A DNA stretch of 64,000 nucleotides from Ganoderma boninense (Eukaryota > Basidiomycota > Agaricomycetes > Polyporales > Polyporaceae). The notes under the pieces are model-generated. The model was not told the DNA's origin, ran no database searches, and saw only the letters and a program-made list of their open reading frames with translations. Where the stretch lies: contig CM035313.1 of assembly GCA_002900995.3 (NCBI GenBank), positions 1,798,001 to 1,862,000 of the forward strand. The letters are read 5' to 3'. Below are positions 1 through 12,139 of the stretch, piece by piece; position 1 is the first letter of the stretch; each line of letters begins with the position of its first letter. Position numbers and translations under genes: made by a program.

Positions 1-1401
1 ATCGGAAACTTTGTGCTGAGAATAGATTATCATGGGATCAGCGCCAGAGTTTCGGTCACAAGAAGCAAGAGGGGAAGGCGCAGGCAGGGTGGGACGAGAA
101 GCGACCAGAGCCCGGCCGCGCCGGGTCGAGCCTTGGGCGGGAGGCGGGGGAAGTAAGCGGCAACATGTGGCAGCAACTCACCGGCATGTCGAGCATACTG
201 GTACGGGCTGACAGAAAACTGCCAGGAACGGTGGGTTAGTGAATGGCAGAGTGCCTTGGGAGACTAGCATAGAGCTTACTTGACAGACATACGGAACAGA
301 CGAAACCGATTTCTACTATGCGTTTGTGGCAAAAACAAGCCGCGCGGAAGTCAACTCTATCCTGGGTAGGCACAGAGATAAGCTGCCGAATGGCAGGAGG
401 AGGAAGGAACGACATCTTTGAATTACAATCAGGAAGACAGCTTTGTGGCGCGCGAATGTGATCGCATACCATCATGTATTGCAACAATGCATCCATCCTC
501 TCAATTTGTACGTACGCGCCGCCGGTCAAATGTGCGGCCTGCTGCAGGAACACGTTCTCCGCGCCGAAGACTTTGCAGACGTCTATTGTGACTTTCTGAG
601 GGTGCTTATAGTCAGCAGGCCTATCGTCACAGGGTCCATGGAAATCAGAAGATACGCACGAGCTTCTGAGCAGAAAATATGGAGTTCATTATAGGAATAT
701 ACGTTGAAGACTGATCCGGCGAGACCGAAAGCACCAAAATTCGTGGATCGATAGATGTGGCTGCTCCTTCCATCCCCTGGGCCGACGTTGTTGAAGCGGA
801 GATAGTCCTGTTGATGTCTACGGAGGCATTGGCTTATGCTCACGGGAGATATGAACATGCACAGGTGAAGGCTCACAGCATAGTGCTTTGGTGAGACAGC
901 CAACCAGCCCTATCGGCGCTGCAGTGGGACAATGGTCACCACGAGGCTTGAGCTGGAGCGGCAAAACATGCTTGCTCACCTTCTTCCACGGCACCATCAT
1001 GAGAGTCCAAACGCTCCGCTATTGATGCCATGACAGTCGAGTCCAGGGTCCGGAAGGGGCGGTACGTGTTGGAGTCTGTGACCTCAGTGGTTGTTGTCAT
1101 GACCTCCCCGGTAGAAGAATACAGCATCACACTATACGTTATGAGCGATCGGCCCTCACGGGGGGTGGGAGAGGCTTGGTCGCGCAGGATACCAGAACGG
1201 AACGTACCTCTGCCCAGGAAATGCCCCGAAAACTGCCAACGTGTTTTCGTCCTTGCATGCGATGTGCGCGTTCAAAAATGCCATGAGTTGCGACAAGAAC
1301 ATCTGGAGGGAAAGGCCAGGCGGGTTTGCGGACTGTGCGCATAGAGCCCATTGTGTTGGGGATAGGTCCACAATCACACTCAGATGAGAAGGCCTGTCCA
1401 T
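1..1401 (-). CDS. TFB4: TFIIH subunit Tfb4 / p34 (GTF2H3), 3' end cut by window edge
   Basis: Tfb4 is a core subunit of the transcription and DNA-repair factor TFIIH and binds the p44/Ssl1 subunit. Eight exons can be joined on the minus strand: 1401-1208, 1131-980, 918-877, 817-660, 595-470, 415-280, 218-182 and 15-1. The N-terminal vWA-like part shows LSVIVDLSPTQW, FLNAHIACKDENTLAVFGAF and ILVLSVSPD. The C-terminal zinc region shows VDFRAACFCHKR followed by EIGFVCSVCLSIFC and CSTCRTKFP, which matches the family's cysteine-rich end. The ATG at 1401 is chosen because an in-frame TAG lies just upstream and the vWA domain starts immediately after it. Only the last few residues are missing beyond base 1. 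All introns have GT-AG ends. Identification rests on strong motif agreement with human GTF2H3 known to me; it was not aligned by program. Confidence 0.93.
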
Positions 1402-1724
1402 GTCGCTCTAAACGTGGTTCCAATTTTGGACGGTGATTGTGATAGACGGCTGGAGGATGACAATAGTATTCAGACACGGATACAAGGCAGCGTTATTGCA
1501 TGGTCTAGGAAGAGGTCATGGCAGAGGTTGGTCAAGGTCAGGTCAAGGTTACCGCGACGCGTGGATGGCGCTTGTCGCGTCCGCGAGATGTGTGGGCGCT
1601 TAATCCATGCAGGAGTCAGAGCTTGGTCAGAGCCAAGTCGCATGTCAACTCAGGCTGCAGCTGATGCTGCTCGCATACAACCTAGAAGCAATGGTTCATG
1701 AATAGGACTGCAGAGCGAGACCGA
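1402..1724. other. Short spacer between two minus-strand genes
   Basis: The 323 bases between the SNAPC3-type stop codon and the TFB4 ATG must hold the 3' end of the first and the promoter of the second. I see no conserved element, TATA box or other gene in it. Confidence 0.5.
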
Positions 1725-3518
1725 TCAACTTGTATTGCTGACCCAACCCGACTCGTACTTCGGGAGGGGAACTACAAGAACATCTGAACCATCCTGGGGC
1801 TCGCCCATCCATCTCCAACACGGCCCGCATATCTGGAACGGGCTCTCGCCTAATCGGATGTCCCCAATGATAGAATATACCGCCGGAACCTTCGCGCAGA
1901 CACGACAATTGTCGCACAAAGGCGGAGTGATCTGAGTGGTAAGTGGGTACCCAGACGGCGGATCTGATGGATGACGAAGTCTTGAACGAAATCAGAAACT
2001 CGTGAGGCATACATATTGCAAGGAAAGAGCTTACCTGACTGTTGTGATGGAGAAGAAATGCTCACAGCTTCCGGCGTGCCATATCCAGTAGGGTTCATGT
2101 AGCCGCACAGTCAGGGAGGACAGCTTCGTATCACGCATCGTCCCCCCTTTGCTTAGAATCGGTCGTTTGCTTTCAGGTATCGATTGTAATTGACTTAGGA
2201 TCCCTCTATTGGATAGTCAGCCAATGTCGAGAGAGAAAAACAGAAATCCGATACACACTCAGCGTAATCGACCGCATCCGCATACAAAACTCCCTCTATG
2301 CAAAAAGCAGTGCCGGGGCCGTTGTCGAGCGCCATACTGTCCTCACCCCCCCGAACCTTATACCCCGTGAACGCACTGGCTTCATCCAGAGTTTCGTCTG
2401 GTATCTCTTTCGATGTGCACGGGATGGCGTCGAAAAGGTCGCCAAGCGACTGCGACGACAGGACGACGTGTTGGGAAGCACGGAGGAGAAACTTCTGGCC
2501 CCACGAAAGTCGATTGTATACCGTAATGAAAAGTAATGCATCGTTTTCTTTGGCTTCAGAAGCGCCCAATTTCTTCTGCGAAAGAGCCATTAGGAACAGG
2601 AACGGGACGGCGTGCGTGAGGATGTGAGGCGGCTGCTTACCACATCAATGAGCGTGTTGTGGTCAGGCTGCCTTGGGGGTCGGATGAACGACCCTGCCAG
2701 AATCGTTAAACTAGCACTGGGGGTTAATCCTTCTGGTATAAGCGAACCCGGTTTGGCAGGCAACTCACGGCCAGCATTTAAGCCTGATTGCTTCGTGCTT
2801 CAGGCGTAAAGCGGTGGTTTCGGGAACCTCTGACTCCGGGTCGGCTAGGGTGGTTCTCTTCCGCTTTTTCCGAGTGGGTTCAGCGGTCTCGTATATTGCA
2901 TGAACTGCCGCATCGTGCATCCTCTTGGCATAGGCCATCAGCCGGGGGTTACATATCGTGTCCTCGAGCACATCTCGGAGGTCGTCGACTCTGTCCTACG
3001 TGAAGCGCATCAGTTCCACGCCTACCCCTGAGAACAGTGGGGTAATTGCGGCTGGTGCTCGTGTGGGGTAGGAAAAGTGAAGCGACGCACCGGCATTCCA
3101 ACCGAATCTTCTCCCTCTCATCCTGCGGAAGTGATGTCCATGATGTCCTAATGTCTTCAGAAAGGGCGGCAGAGGACTGGGTGAATACGGGAACGGGATA
3201 GCCTTCAGAGCCTTCCTCCAACTCTCGTGCTGAATCAAGAAAGTCGGACACCTTGATTGGCTCGGAAGATGGTCCAATATAGGCTTCGTGTGACTGTCCG
3301 GGAGTGAGGTTCATCTGAATGCCGGTGAGGCTTGGGGGATGGGAGGGATCAGCGTGCAAGTCGGCCGAAGGCGCAGGTAGAATGGGCCAAGCCGGACGGG
3401 CTAAGATGTCGTCAGTGGTCACCAGTTCAAATAACGACGAGGACGGCCCGCGGAACACAGGTTCCGTCGCGTACGTTGAGGTGAGGCTGGGGCTCGACGT
3501 ACCCCACGGAGAGGATGG
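1725..3518 (-). CDS. SNAPC3-type snRNA-activating protein (zf-SNAP50_C family)
   Basis: SNAPC3/SNAP50 is the DNA-contacting subunit of the complex that binds the proximal sequence element of snRNA promoters for RNA polymerases II and III. Exons read 5' to 3': about 3518-3091, 2990-2769, 2671-2641, 2575-2259, 2205-2035 and 1980-1725. Family signatures are SQHVVLSSQSLGDLFDAIPC, FCIEGVLYADAVDYAE, PYWIWHAGSCEHFFSI and VRLRHPSDPPSGYPL. The zinc-binding C-terminus reads CDNCRVCAKVPA, then FQICGPCWRWMG, ending PKYESGW. This corresponds to the CxxC...CxxC end of human SNAPC3. The 5' end is uncertain: the first exon frame is open from 3518 but has no ATG, so another small exon or an upstream start toward 3610 is likely. 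That region overlaps the leader of the divergent gene. Confidence 0.88.
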
Positions 3519-3639
3519 TCACCAGTGAGACGTTGCGGAGGAGGAACCAAGTTCCGTGCGGGGAGACGCCCTGCGGGTGGTAGCATATAGCCGAGCCGGT
3601 GTCGTAGACGCAAGTTCGTCCTCTTCCACCTCGTCCTCA
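3519..3639. promoter_or_regulatory. Divergent promoter region between SNAPC3-type gene and prpD
   Basis: The SNAPC3-type gene runs left and prpD runs right from here, with at most about 120 bases between the open frames. The two leaders probably overlap. No TATA box is visible. The CT-rich run on the plus strand just before the prpD ATG (about 3617-3639) resembles fungal transcription-start regions. Confidence 0.5.
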
Positions 3640-5571
3640 ATGCTCTCCACCGTTCGTCGCTCGCTGCCTCAGACACTGCGCTCGAGGGCCCCGGTATCGC
3701 GCGTCCAGAGTGCGGCTATCTCCTCAATCAGCAGATCGACAACTCCGCTTTCCCAGCTGAGGTCACTTCGTCCATCTGCCCCTGTTCCTTTCCAGCCCGC
3801 AACCTCCTTTGTTCGCACCATGTCTGCGGCCGCGGAGTCAGCTGTGCGCCCCGAACCAGACCAAGTCCTTCAGGACATCGCCGACTACGTGCACAATTTC
3901 AAGATCGAGAGCCCTCTCGCCTTTGAGACGGCGCGTCTCTGCCTGATTGACACCATTGGATGCGGTCTAGAGGCGCTCAGGTTCCCTGCCTGCTCGAACT
4001 TGCTGGGACCAGTCGTGGAGGGAACTGTAGTTCCAAATGGTATGTGTACACGTTCTACGCGTCGTTCTTTGCCGCCAAACCTTCCACTTCCCTAGGCACG
4101 AAGGTTCCGGGGACGAACTACCAGCTCGATCCCATCCGCGGCGCGTTCAACATCGGTACCCAGATCCGGTGGTTGGACTACAACGACTGTTTCCTCGCTG
4201 CTGAATGGGGCCACCCATCCGACAACCTCGGTGCTATCCTTGCCGTCGCCGACCACCTTGCGCGTAAGGGGGAGCCCTTAACTGTGCACGATGTGCTCGA
4301 GGGCATGATCAAGGCACACGAGATTCAGGGTGGCCTTGCTCTCCTGAACTCGTTCAACCGGGTCGGATTGGACCACGTCGTCTTGGTCAAGGTCGCCAGT
4401 ACCGCCGTCGTCTCCAAGTTGCTGTCAGTACAGTTTTATTTACGGCATGCTCTCCCCATCTCGCTGGGGCTGACAGGTTCTCTTCCACACAGTGGCCTGA
4501 ACCGCTCGCAGACCGTCGACGCTATCTCCCATGCGTGGGCTGATGGCCAGTCTTTGCGTACGTACCGTCATGCCCCCAACACTGGCTCTCGTAAGTCGTG
4601 GGCGGCCGGTGACGCTTGCTCTCGCGCGGTCAACATCGCCCTTCTCGTCAAGCGAGGCGAGATTGGTATGCCCTCTGTCCTCACTGCGAAGACTTGGGGC
4701 TTCTACGACGTCTTGTTCAAGGCGCGTGTCTGTTTCATAAGCTCCTAATCACAGCTCTCACTTTCCGGTGCAGGGCAAGCCCTTCGAATTCCAGATGCCT
4801 TTCAGCCAGTACATCATGGAGAATGTGCTCTTCAAGATCTCGTACCCCGCGGAGTTCCACGCACAGACCGCAGTGGAGGCGGCGCATATCCTCCACAACA
4901 AGCTCAAGGCTCTCGGTAAGAGTGCCGAGGACATCAAAAGCATCCGCATCCGGACCCAGGAGGCGGCCATGCGCATCATCAACAAGAAGGGCCCGCTCAA
5001 CAACTTCGCCGATCGAGAGTGAGCTGTTCTGCTGCAATCATGTGAACGCATAGGGCTAACAGACGCATTCACTGCTCCGCCTGCCGCAGCCATGACATCA
5101 ACTACATGGTCGCTTACCCGCTAATCTTTGGCGAACTCACCTCGGAGTCCTACACCGACGCGTCTGCCAAGGACCCCCGCATTGACGCCCTCCGCGCCAA
5201 AATCACTTGCGTCGAGGACAAGAGGTTCAGCGTCGAGTACCACGAGCCCTCCAAGCGTTCCATCGGCAACGCGATCCTTGTTGAGCTTAACGATGGTACC
5301 GTCCTGGACGAGGTCGAGGTCGAGTACCCCGTCGGCCACAAGCGCCGCCGTGAGGAGGGTACCCCGCTCCTGCTCCAGAAGTTCGAGCGCCACATCGCTC
5401 CCCATTTCAACCAGCAGCACCAGGCGAAGTAAGTTGTTTTTCGCAGACTCGGATGGGTGGTGGATGTTAACGCGAACTATGGCGTCTAGGATTATCCAGA
5501 CAGTCGGCGATGCCGAGGGCCTCAACAAGCTTCCGGTGCACCAGTTCACTGACCTGTTCGTCAAGGCATGA
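3640..5571 (+). CDS. 2-methylcitrate dehydratase, mitochondrial, MmgE/PrpD family
   Basis: PrpD-family enzymes dehydrate 2-methylcitrate in the mitochondrial methylcitrate cycle, which removes propionyl-CoA. Six exons (3640-4039, 4096-4423, 4493-4721, 4774-5018, 5090-5428, 5490-5571) give 540 residues. The first 60 residues are rich in Arg, Ser and Ala and nearly free of acidic residues, as in a mitochondrial presequence. Family motifs include [60 protein letters not shown] and [13 protein letters not shown] near the C-terminus. The third intron (4722-4773) appears to begin with GC instead of GT, because only splicing after AAG at 4721 keeps the expected DVLFKGKPFEFQ. Some fungal members were described as iso-citrate or cis-aconitate related, so exact substrate is inferred from family. 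Confidence 0.94.
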
Positions 5572-6062
5572 TACATGAGTTTGGGCGGCGCTACGTGATC
5601 AGCATGGAGGACTATCTACATCCCTGCATGCTTGTACTATCTCACCAAGGGACATTAGTTCAGTTTTCGGAGAAACATGGGAGTGTTCTTGTGTTTGGCC
5701 ACAGCGCACACGCATGGTTCTACCCTGGATGGTAGCACGCGGTGGCCGAGCCATCGGTAGTCATTCCTACTTTCCTCCCTGGGGTTCTTGCAGGGCTGAT
5801 CGTCGTGTATGACGACGGCTATCATGCCATGGAATTCTGACGGGGAAGCCATCGAAGTCGCGCCAGAAGCTGACAGAGCCTTGTCTGTGCAACGTGCCGC
5901 CCACGCGCTGTCGTCGAGGACACCGCAGTCACGGAGTGACCAGTGACGCAGCTTCGGCCACCTTCGGTGACAGTCCTGTTTTTGGACGAGCGTGTTCGGA
6001 CGCGTTCGGGCCTGTCTGGTTGAAGAAAACATCCCCTTGGAGTAAGTACGAACGCCGAGACG

Positions 6063-6070
6063 TATAAATA
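6063..6070 (+). promoter_or_regulatory. TATA-like box TATAAATA
   Basis: TATAAATA stands 39 bases before an ATG at 6109 in otherwise gene-poor DNA. It could serve the small spliced ORF beginning there or a non-coding RNA. A single 8-base match can also arise by chance. Confidence 0.3.
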
Positions 6071-6108
6071 GGCCTGGATGGCCCTGTCGGGCGTCGTGCG
6101 GAAGGCAG

Positions 6109-6297
6109 ATGCTTGGTTCATGGTCTGCGCAGATCCATGGCAAGTAAGTATACGCATAGGCGTCTGCGGAAGCACACTGTTCCCAGTTGATGAGTCTCGT
6201 CCTCAGATCTCCCCTCCTCACTTGGATTGAGGCTGGTGTTCTCTCGGAGAACTGTCGTGCGAATGGAGTCATCCAGGTGTTTAGGGGGCCAGGCTAA
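6109..6297 (+). CDS. Possible small two-exon ORF, 41 aa
   Basis: An ATG at 6109 is followed by a strong fungal donor (AA|GTAAGTATACG at 6144) and a CTCAG acceptor ending at 6206. Joining 6109-6143 with 6207-6297 gives 42 codons including the stop, with the peptide beginning MLGSWSAQIHGK. The TATA-like box 39 bases upstream and the good splice sites are the only support. I recognise no family. It may be a chance arrangement or part of a non-coding transcript. Confidence 0.2.
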
Positions 6298-9200
6298 TGA
6301 CAGGCATCAAGGCTGACACGTACGTACATGTTATGCCACGCATGTCTTCTCGTGTTGCCTGTGCCCACTGGCATGGACATTGAAGCCCATCAATGCTGTA
6401 AGCATAGCGCCTCGTTTCAAGGCTCTGACCCAAACTTGAACCTCCAGCTTCGTCATTACAGTTCTTCTCCGCTCTTTGCCCCTCACCCACAGGCCAGACA
6501 AGGCGCGGCAGCGGCGGCACTCTCCCATCCTGGAAATTTTCTCGCGGATCAACTTCGTACGACGTGCCGTCATGCCCCGACCTCATGTATCGTGACTCAA
6601 ACCGTACAAGCACGTCGTCCGTTCGAGCCTAGACGTCCCTGGGAGCTTTGGAGCCTGCGGTGGCCTTCACGTCAAGTGGATAGTGAGCAAATTCGATGTC
6701 CGCGTCTTGGGGCCCTCTTCGCTACACATGGTATGGGCTGATGAGCATCGGAGAGCCTTGAAACCCATGTCTCTCCCTGTCTCTCCTCCCCTGCAGGGCT
6801 GGAGCCGCTGCGGGACCACCGTGCTCTGACCGTGCTCGCCACCAATTCGCCGCCCGGCATTCCGTCAAGGGTGCCCAGAGAGTGCCTGGGGCGAACCCGA
6901 AATCGGTCAATTACGCATACAATAACCTCCGCCTTCGTGGGAAGCGACCATGATATCGCGCCGTTGAGACTGGCTTCCACGGTCGCGGACACCTGCTGGC
7001 TAGTGGCCCGCCCTGAGGACAGCCACGTTTGGTGCAGGACAGTGGACCCCCCGGAGCACACCGCGGCGTTCGGTATAACAGTAGCAGATTGTGAGTCCCG
7101 CCGTGGCTGGCGTGGTTTCCGTTTCGAGTAGGAACAACCGCAATCTTTTGAGAGGAGAGGGGCGGGATTCAGAAGCAGGTTTCGGCCGATCATCACTGTG
7201 TTCGCGCGCAGCGATGAGTTTCGGAAGAGAAATGCCCGAAATTATCGTCACTGGAGCAGCGTCCATGCAGATGGAGGGCGCTGTTACTAATTGGTGATGG
7301 CAACAACTTGCTGTTGAAAAGACTTCAGACGTTTCGACCTTGCCAAGTACTTCCACTGCCAGCGATCAGGTAAGTACACGTCTCCGTCTGACAGCGCGCA
7401 GGGTTCTGTGCGGGGGACGCGCCGTGTGTGACGATGCCGATGTTGTCGGTGCGGCCCGGCCCGCCCCCGAGCAGTGACAGAGGCGGTCTACGCTTAAATC
7501 CGATGAATGTTGCGCGCTCAATCGCCAGATTGGCGCAGGGAACTTGCCGAGGTGAATCACTGACGTACTTATTCCAAGGCTGCCAGTGAAGCAGGTCCAT
7601 TGCGGCACTCGCGACAGGGGGGCATACACTCCCAGCATGTCGAGTCCGAAGACACGCTCGGGGCTATTGTCTGCGGTCGATATTTGGATCACTCTGGCAA
7701 CCTGTTTGTCAGACACTACGTGTATTTTTCGTTTCTGGTGAGGTGCTGGTGGCCTATGCCGGCATTCATCTTCACTGCAGGACGCGATCCAGTCTAATGG
7801 GAAAAACTTTAAGGCGGAAACACCCGCCGGTAGTTGAACGGTGTAGCCGAGAAGGTGCATAGGTTTCTTTCCCACTTTCCGACCTACCAGTGAGACTTGT
7901 GATCGTGAGCGTCGGAGCCGGATTTTTAATTGGGTCAGTGATCGTCGCGAGACTCTGTAGAAGCCACATTTGCTATAGCAGCTTTGAATGTATACAGATG
8001 TCCACCACCAATAGACCCACCCTGTTGAGGCCTCAGGACTCATGCTGAGTCCTCGGTCGTCCTCGGTCTCAGGTCACATTTAACTCGATAATTGTTGAAC
8101 GTGCGTTACTATCAAGTACTAGTTCGATGATGGCTGCCCTGAATACCCCACGGTGATAGGCCTCTCTCAACGTATGTTTTCCCGACATGTTGCGCTGGCA
8201 TCAGGCTATCCTCGTATCATCAGACTGAGGCAACAACAGACACAGACGGGGTCACGATCACGAGGTCCTGAACAATGGGGGTTCTAAATTCTAACTGACC
8301 AAGTCCACACACCATGATCGGACCAAAGATGAAAACCTCGAGGCACTTTGTGGCGTCCAATACATGTAGAGTTATGTACCGACCCCGGTGGGGATATGCG
8401 GCGCGTGTATGTAAATGGTTAGGTTCTCCGCTTCCCAGCTCGTGAAGGATAAGCTTCCTTTGCAATAGATGAGACTGCGTGTGCATGTATTGAGCTCCGA
8501 CTCCGCTTAAGTAGCTATGGATGTTCTGTAGGATTTTTGAAAACGTCCGAATGTTCATCGATGTTTTGAGGGCCGCTCAGCACTTCTGTGACCACCGGGC
8601 TCCAGCAGGCACCTTCCCCGCCAACCCTGTGAATAATATATGCACGGGTCTTTCGCCGTCTCTGGGCCGTCGGTTGAGGCGGCCAGGGTCCTGCACGAAG
8701 ACACAGTGCGGCCGCCTTTCGTCCGACAGCCGGCATTGCGGACAGGAATTCGGAGTGATCGGCAGCCGCCGCGGCCGCGCAGAACGATGTGGCACTGGAA
8801 GTGGAAAGGTTCACGGTCAGCGAATGCCCACACTGCGCCGGCAAGCGGCCACACCGTGAATGATTGGAACTCAGAAGGCCCGCTCGCCCCCAGCAGCGCC
8901 TCTTCGCCAATCTCCCGCATGCTCCTCGTCCCGCGAAACTTCATGAGGATGCCTGCCCTCCGCCTCCGCACTCTTTCGTTAACCGTCCGACAGTACCCGG
9001 CCCGGACGCCCCGTCTCGCCTTGTCAAGCGCGAATGTTCCGGGCGGGCCCGTCTAGACATTGTCGAAGCGGTCTTTCATCTTCTTCCGTAAAGTATACTC
9101 ACTCCCCTGACCTGGTGGGATTGCGTCAGAGTTCGGGGACCAATTCGCCCTTCAAGTTCACCTCGAAAGTTCAGGTAATCCTGGTGGTCCCTGGCCTCGA

Positions 9201-12139
9201 CGCAAGGCACCGTGATTCGGCGGCCGTGCCCACGAGCACTGAGCCACGGACAACGGCTGCCAGCCCCCCGACGTGCCAAGTCGTCTTGCTGGCAACTGTC
9301 CGGTCATCGCTTGATCAGGCGGGCGCATGAGGCGCACTTTCTTTGCGCCCTTACGGAATATCATGCTCCTAGGTTGGGGAGGCCACGGTTCGCCACAGCC
9401 GCTCCTGATCTCATTCAGTGACGCAACTTCCGCGGCCTGGAGGAATGGCTCTCACCATGTGTAGCAGTCCGCAGCCAGGACTGGCAGTGCCATTACGCAT
9501 ACGCATGGGACCGACTGAGTGGTCTCTTGTCGACTGGCAAGCTCAAGGTCAGCAACAGAGACTAGCTGCGCGCCCTGGCAACTTATTTGCGAAGATACTG
9601 ACCTCCCATACTACATACTTAGCTGTGGTATAGCCAGACCTCAGACCAGACGTGACCGTCCGGCGACCCTCGGACGGATACCGCAATCTCACCTATCCCG
9701 CATCACGTTTCACCCAACCCCACCTTCCCAGCCTCGGAACCCTCGTGGCTACGGCATGGATTCCTATCGCGGGAAGCTTCGGACGACAGCGTTGTGCTCC
9801 GTTGACTCAAGAATGCGCACATGTTCCCATACACAATTGTTCATGTGAATGCGCATGTCGTACCATATAGGTTGCGCCGTCTGCCTGACCGTGCATGCGC
9901 ACGACAATACTAATGGTTGAGTAACTTTGGCAGCGTCACCCGGCAGGTTCCGCATCCGCGAAGCACTGGCCCCGCGCACGTCAGCGCGATCGAGGGTCGC
10001 GTACCGGCGTACGCGGCGCGCGTGGTGGCCTCCCACTCTATGATCACTGTATGATTCCCTACTGGGCCAGCTTCTCCGGGGAACGCCAGCTATATGCGTG
10101 TGGGCGTGTTCCCAAGCGCCACGGCCTGGGGCCCATACCACCCAGAACGCAAACCATACGGCGGGGTTCTGATTGCCAGCGGACCGATGGATGGGGACCG
10201 ATGGGGACAGGGAAGCAGCGATTTACGTTACGCGTCCGAGGGGCCACCGCCCGCCGGCTGGCGGCGACAGGTGCGAGAGAACGTCGTTCCCCCGCGCAGC
10301 GTCCTGCTGGCGTGTGCATGTCGAGGGCGCTGTCGTAATATCCGTCATTCCAGTGCCGCACCGTGTTGGAAAGGGGTTGACGGAACCATCGCCCGCATTA
10401 AAACACCGGTGTTTGGGCCTCTTTGGCCGGTACGGAAGCACGGGCGTGTGGGTAATGCCGCCGGGCTCGCGCAGACTGGGTGGTCGCGACACATGTGGAC
10501 TCTTTGTCGTGGCCGCGCAGCTGAGGGACAAGGGCGTTGTGTGCGGGTCAAGGAGGCTTGGGCACAAGGGGGCCATGGGCTGATGGATAAAGGTGTATGT
10601 CATGACTACCTTGGGAGCCTCCCCGAAGGTCGAAGGACGGATGGACGGTCTAGGGAGATGCCGAGGGTACGGACGAGGTGAGAAGATTGAGTGTTGGGAA
10701 TTGCCGGAAGTGGCAAGTTGGTGACGCCGCTGGACTAAGGATGATGACCCTGCATGGTATGAGGTACTTGGGGGGGTGGGCGAAAGGTTCTGGTCAAGTG
10801 TCAAGTCCTCGGCCCATCAGAAAACAGGCCATGCTGTTCGCACAAGTCGCATTGAAATGCAAGGAGGAGGGCTTCGAAATGCTTCGCGGGGCTTCCACCC
10901 TGAGGGTACACACAGCATGTGCTCGGGTAGTCGGAACGAGGTTCGATGAATTAGCTTAGATAGTGTACGACGTCTTGCGGGGTGGTGGAAGACGTCACTC
11001 GGGTCACTGGCTGGAGACACGAGGGGCGAGGGAGACGGGCTTGGATACTGCTTGGATGGACCTACATCCTGATCTGATAAGTGAACATTATGAAATCAGT
11101 GGTGAGCACAACGCATGTGGCGTGGGCTGGCGCCATGGAGTGGGCAGATGTTCCAGGATGTTCCGCGCGTGAGAACGAAGGGGAACGGTGGAGATAGTCC
11201 TCTTTGCCCTGAGACACATGGCTTGGGCTCTGGAAGCTGAGAAGCACCGCGCCGGGATCTCTGGGAGAGTCCGAGTGGCTTCTGGGGGACAATACGTTAT
11301 GAATTTAGCTATCAAAGGTAATTGGACCGCAGATGGAGTGAGCTTGGATCTCTGGCATGCACGAGTATGGCGAGAGGACACATTCAATGGGAAATAATGG
11401 TGTTTGAGATGGAAGGTGCAAGTACGTAGGAACTGCTAGGACGGAAGGTGGGGGCGAAGGCCGTGATAATCGTTTGAGGCGTTGTGCGCTGCTGGGGAGG
11501 AGGCAGACTGCGACTGAGAGAGAGGACGGGCGTGGGGAGCGTGGGGAGATCATGTGCACGGTAACCCTAAATTAGGCTTCACGAACCAATTATCCGCCGA
11601 CGCACGCTAGTCTCTTGCTGTGTTTCGCCTTGATTCAGCCCAGTCTCTGGGGCCAGTCGCCGCCTCGCCGCAGATCAGCATCCCATCACCAGACCCTGAC
11701 CCTCGTCACCCACACTCCCTTCACCGGTTTGTCCTCTGCGGCCTTGGCCTACAGTCCGTCGCCCCGTCGCCGCCACGGCCAATTTTCGTCCTCTGCCGGA
11801 CGCCCGCCACGGCGCGGGGGGCATGTGGGCGGGGGAGGGAAGGACGAGGATGGGCAGGTGAGGCCGCTGGAGCGATAGGCACTGGCAGCGGAGCGGCGGC
11901 CGATAGAAGCGTCCGGGGGAAAGACGAGAAAAATGAGAGAAAATGGAGGGATTTATTCCATAGCCGAGGGGTTCTTCCGTGACGGCGAAAGGGCTGCGAG
12001 TCAAGGACGACGAGATCTGGCATCGGGGATTCTGTGCCCGATATGCCATGATCCGCAACAACAATCAACATTGAGAGTCCTTTTCTCGACACTCCCATGC
12101 ACCCTCTCCCATTTCGTTTTTAAACCATGGAGCCCCATC

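Larger units (their letters stand above)
5572..12139. other. Gene-poor stretch
   Basis: About 6.6 kb without a gene I can name. Open frames up to 225 codons occur (for example 7366-8043 minus, 6672-7196 minus, 10223-10804 minus), but none shows a family motif, clear intron pairs or a protein-like composition. A TATA-like box and a small spliceable ORF lie at 6063-6297 and are listed separately. From about 10.5 to 11.56 kb the plus strand is rich in G and A, while just after 11.6 kb it turns pyrimidine-rich toward the transcription-factor gene. No terminal repeats, transposase or retroelement motifs were recognised. Confidence 0.55.

Noticed and set aside
7366..8043. 225-codon minus frame in gene-poor DNA
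   Set aside because: No family motif, no plausible introns, Trp/Cys/Arg scattered as in random frames; no support beyond length.
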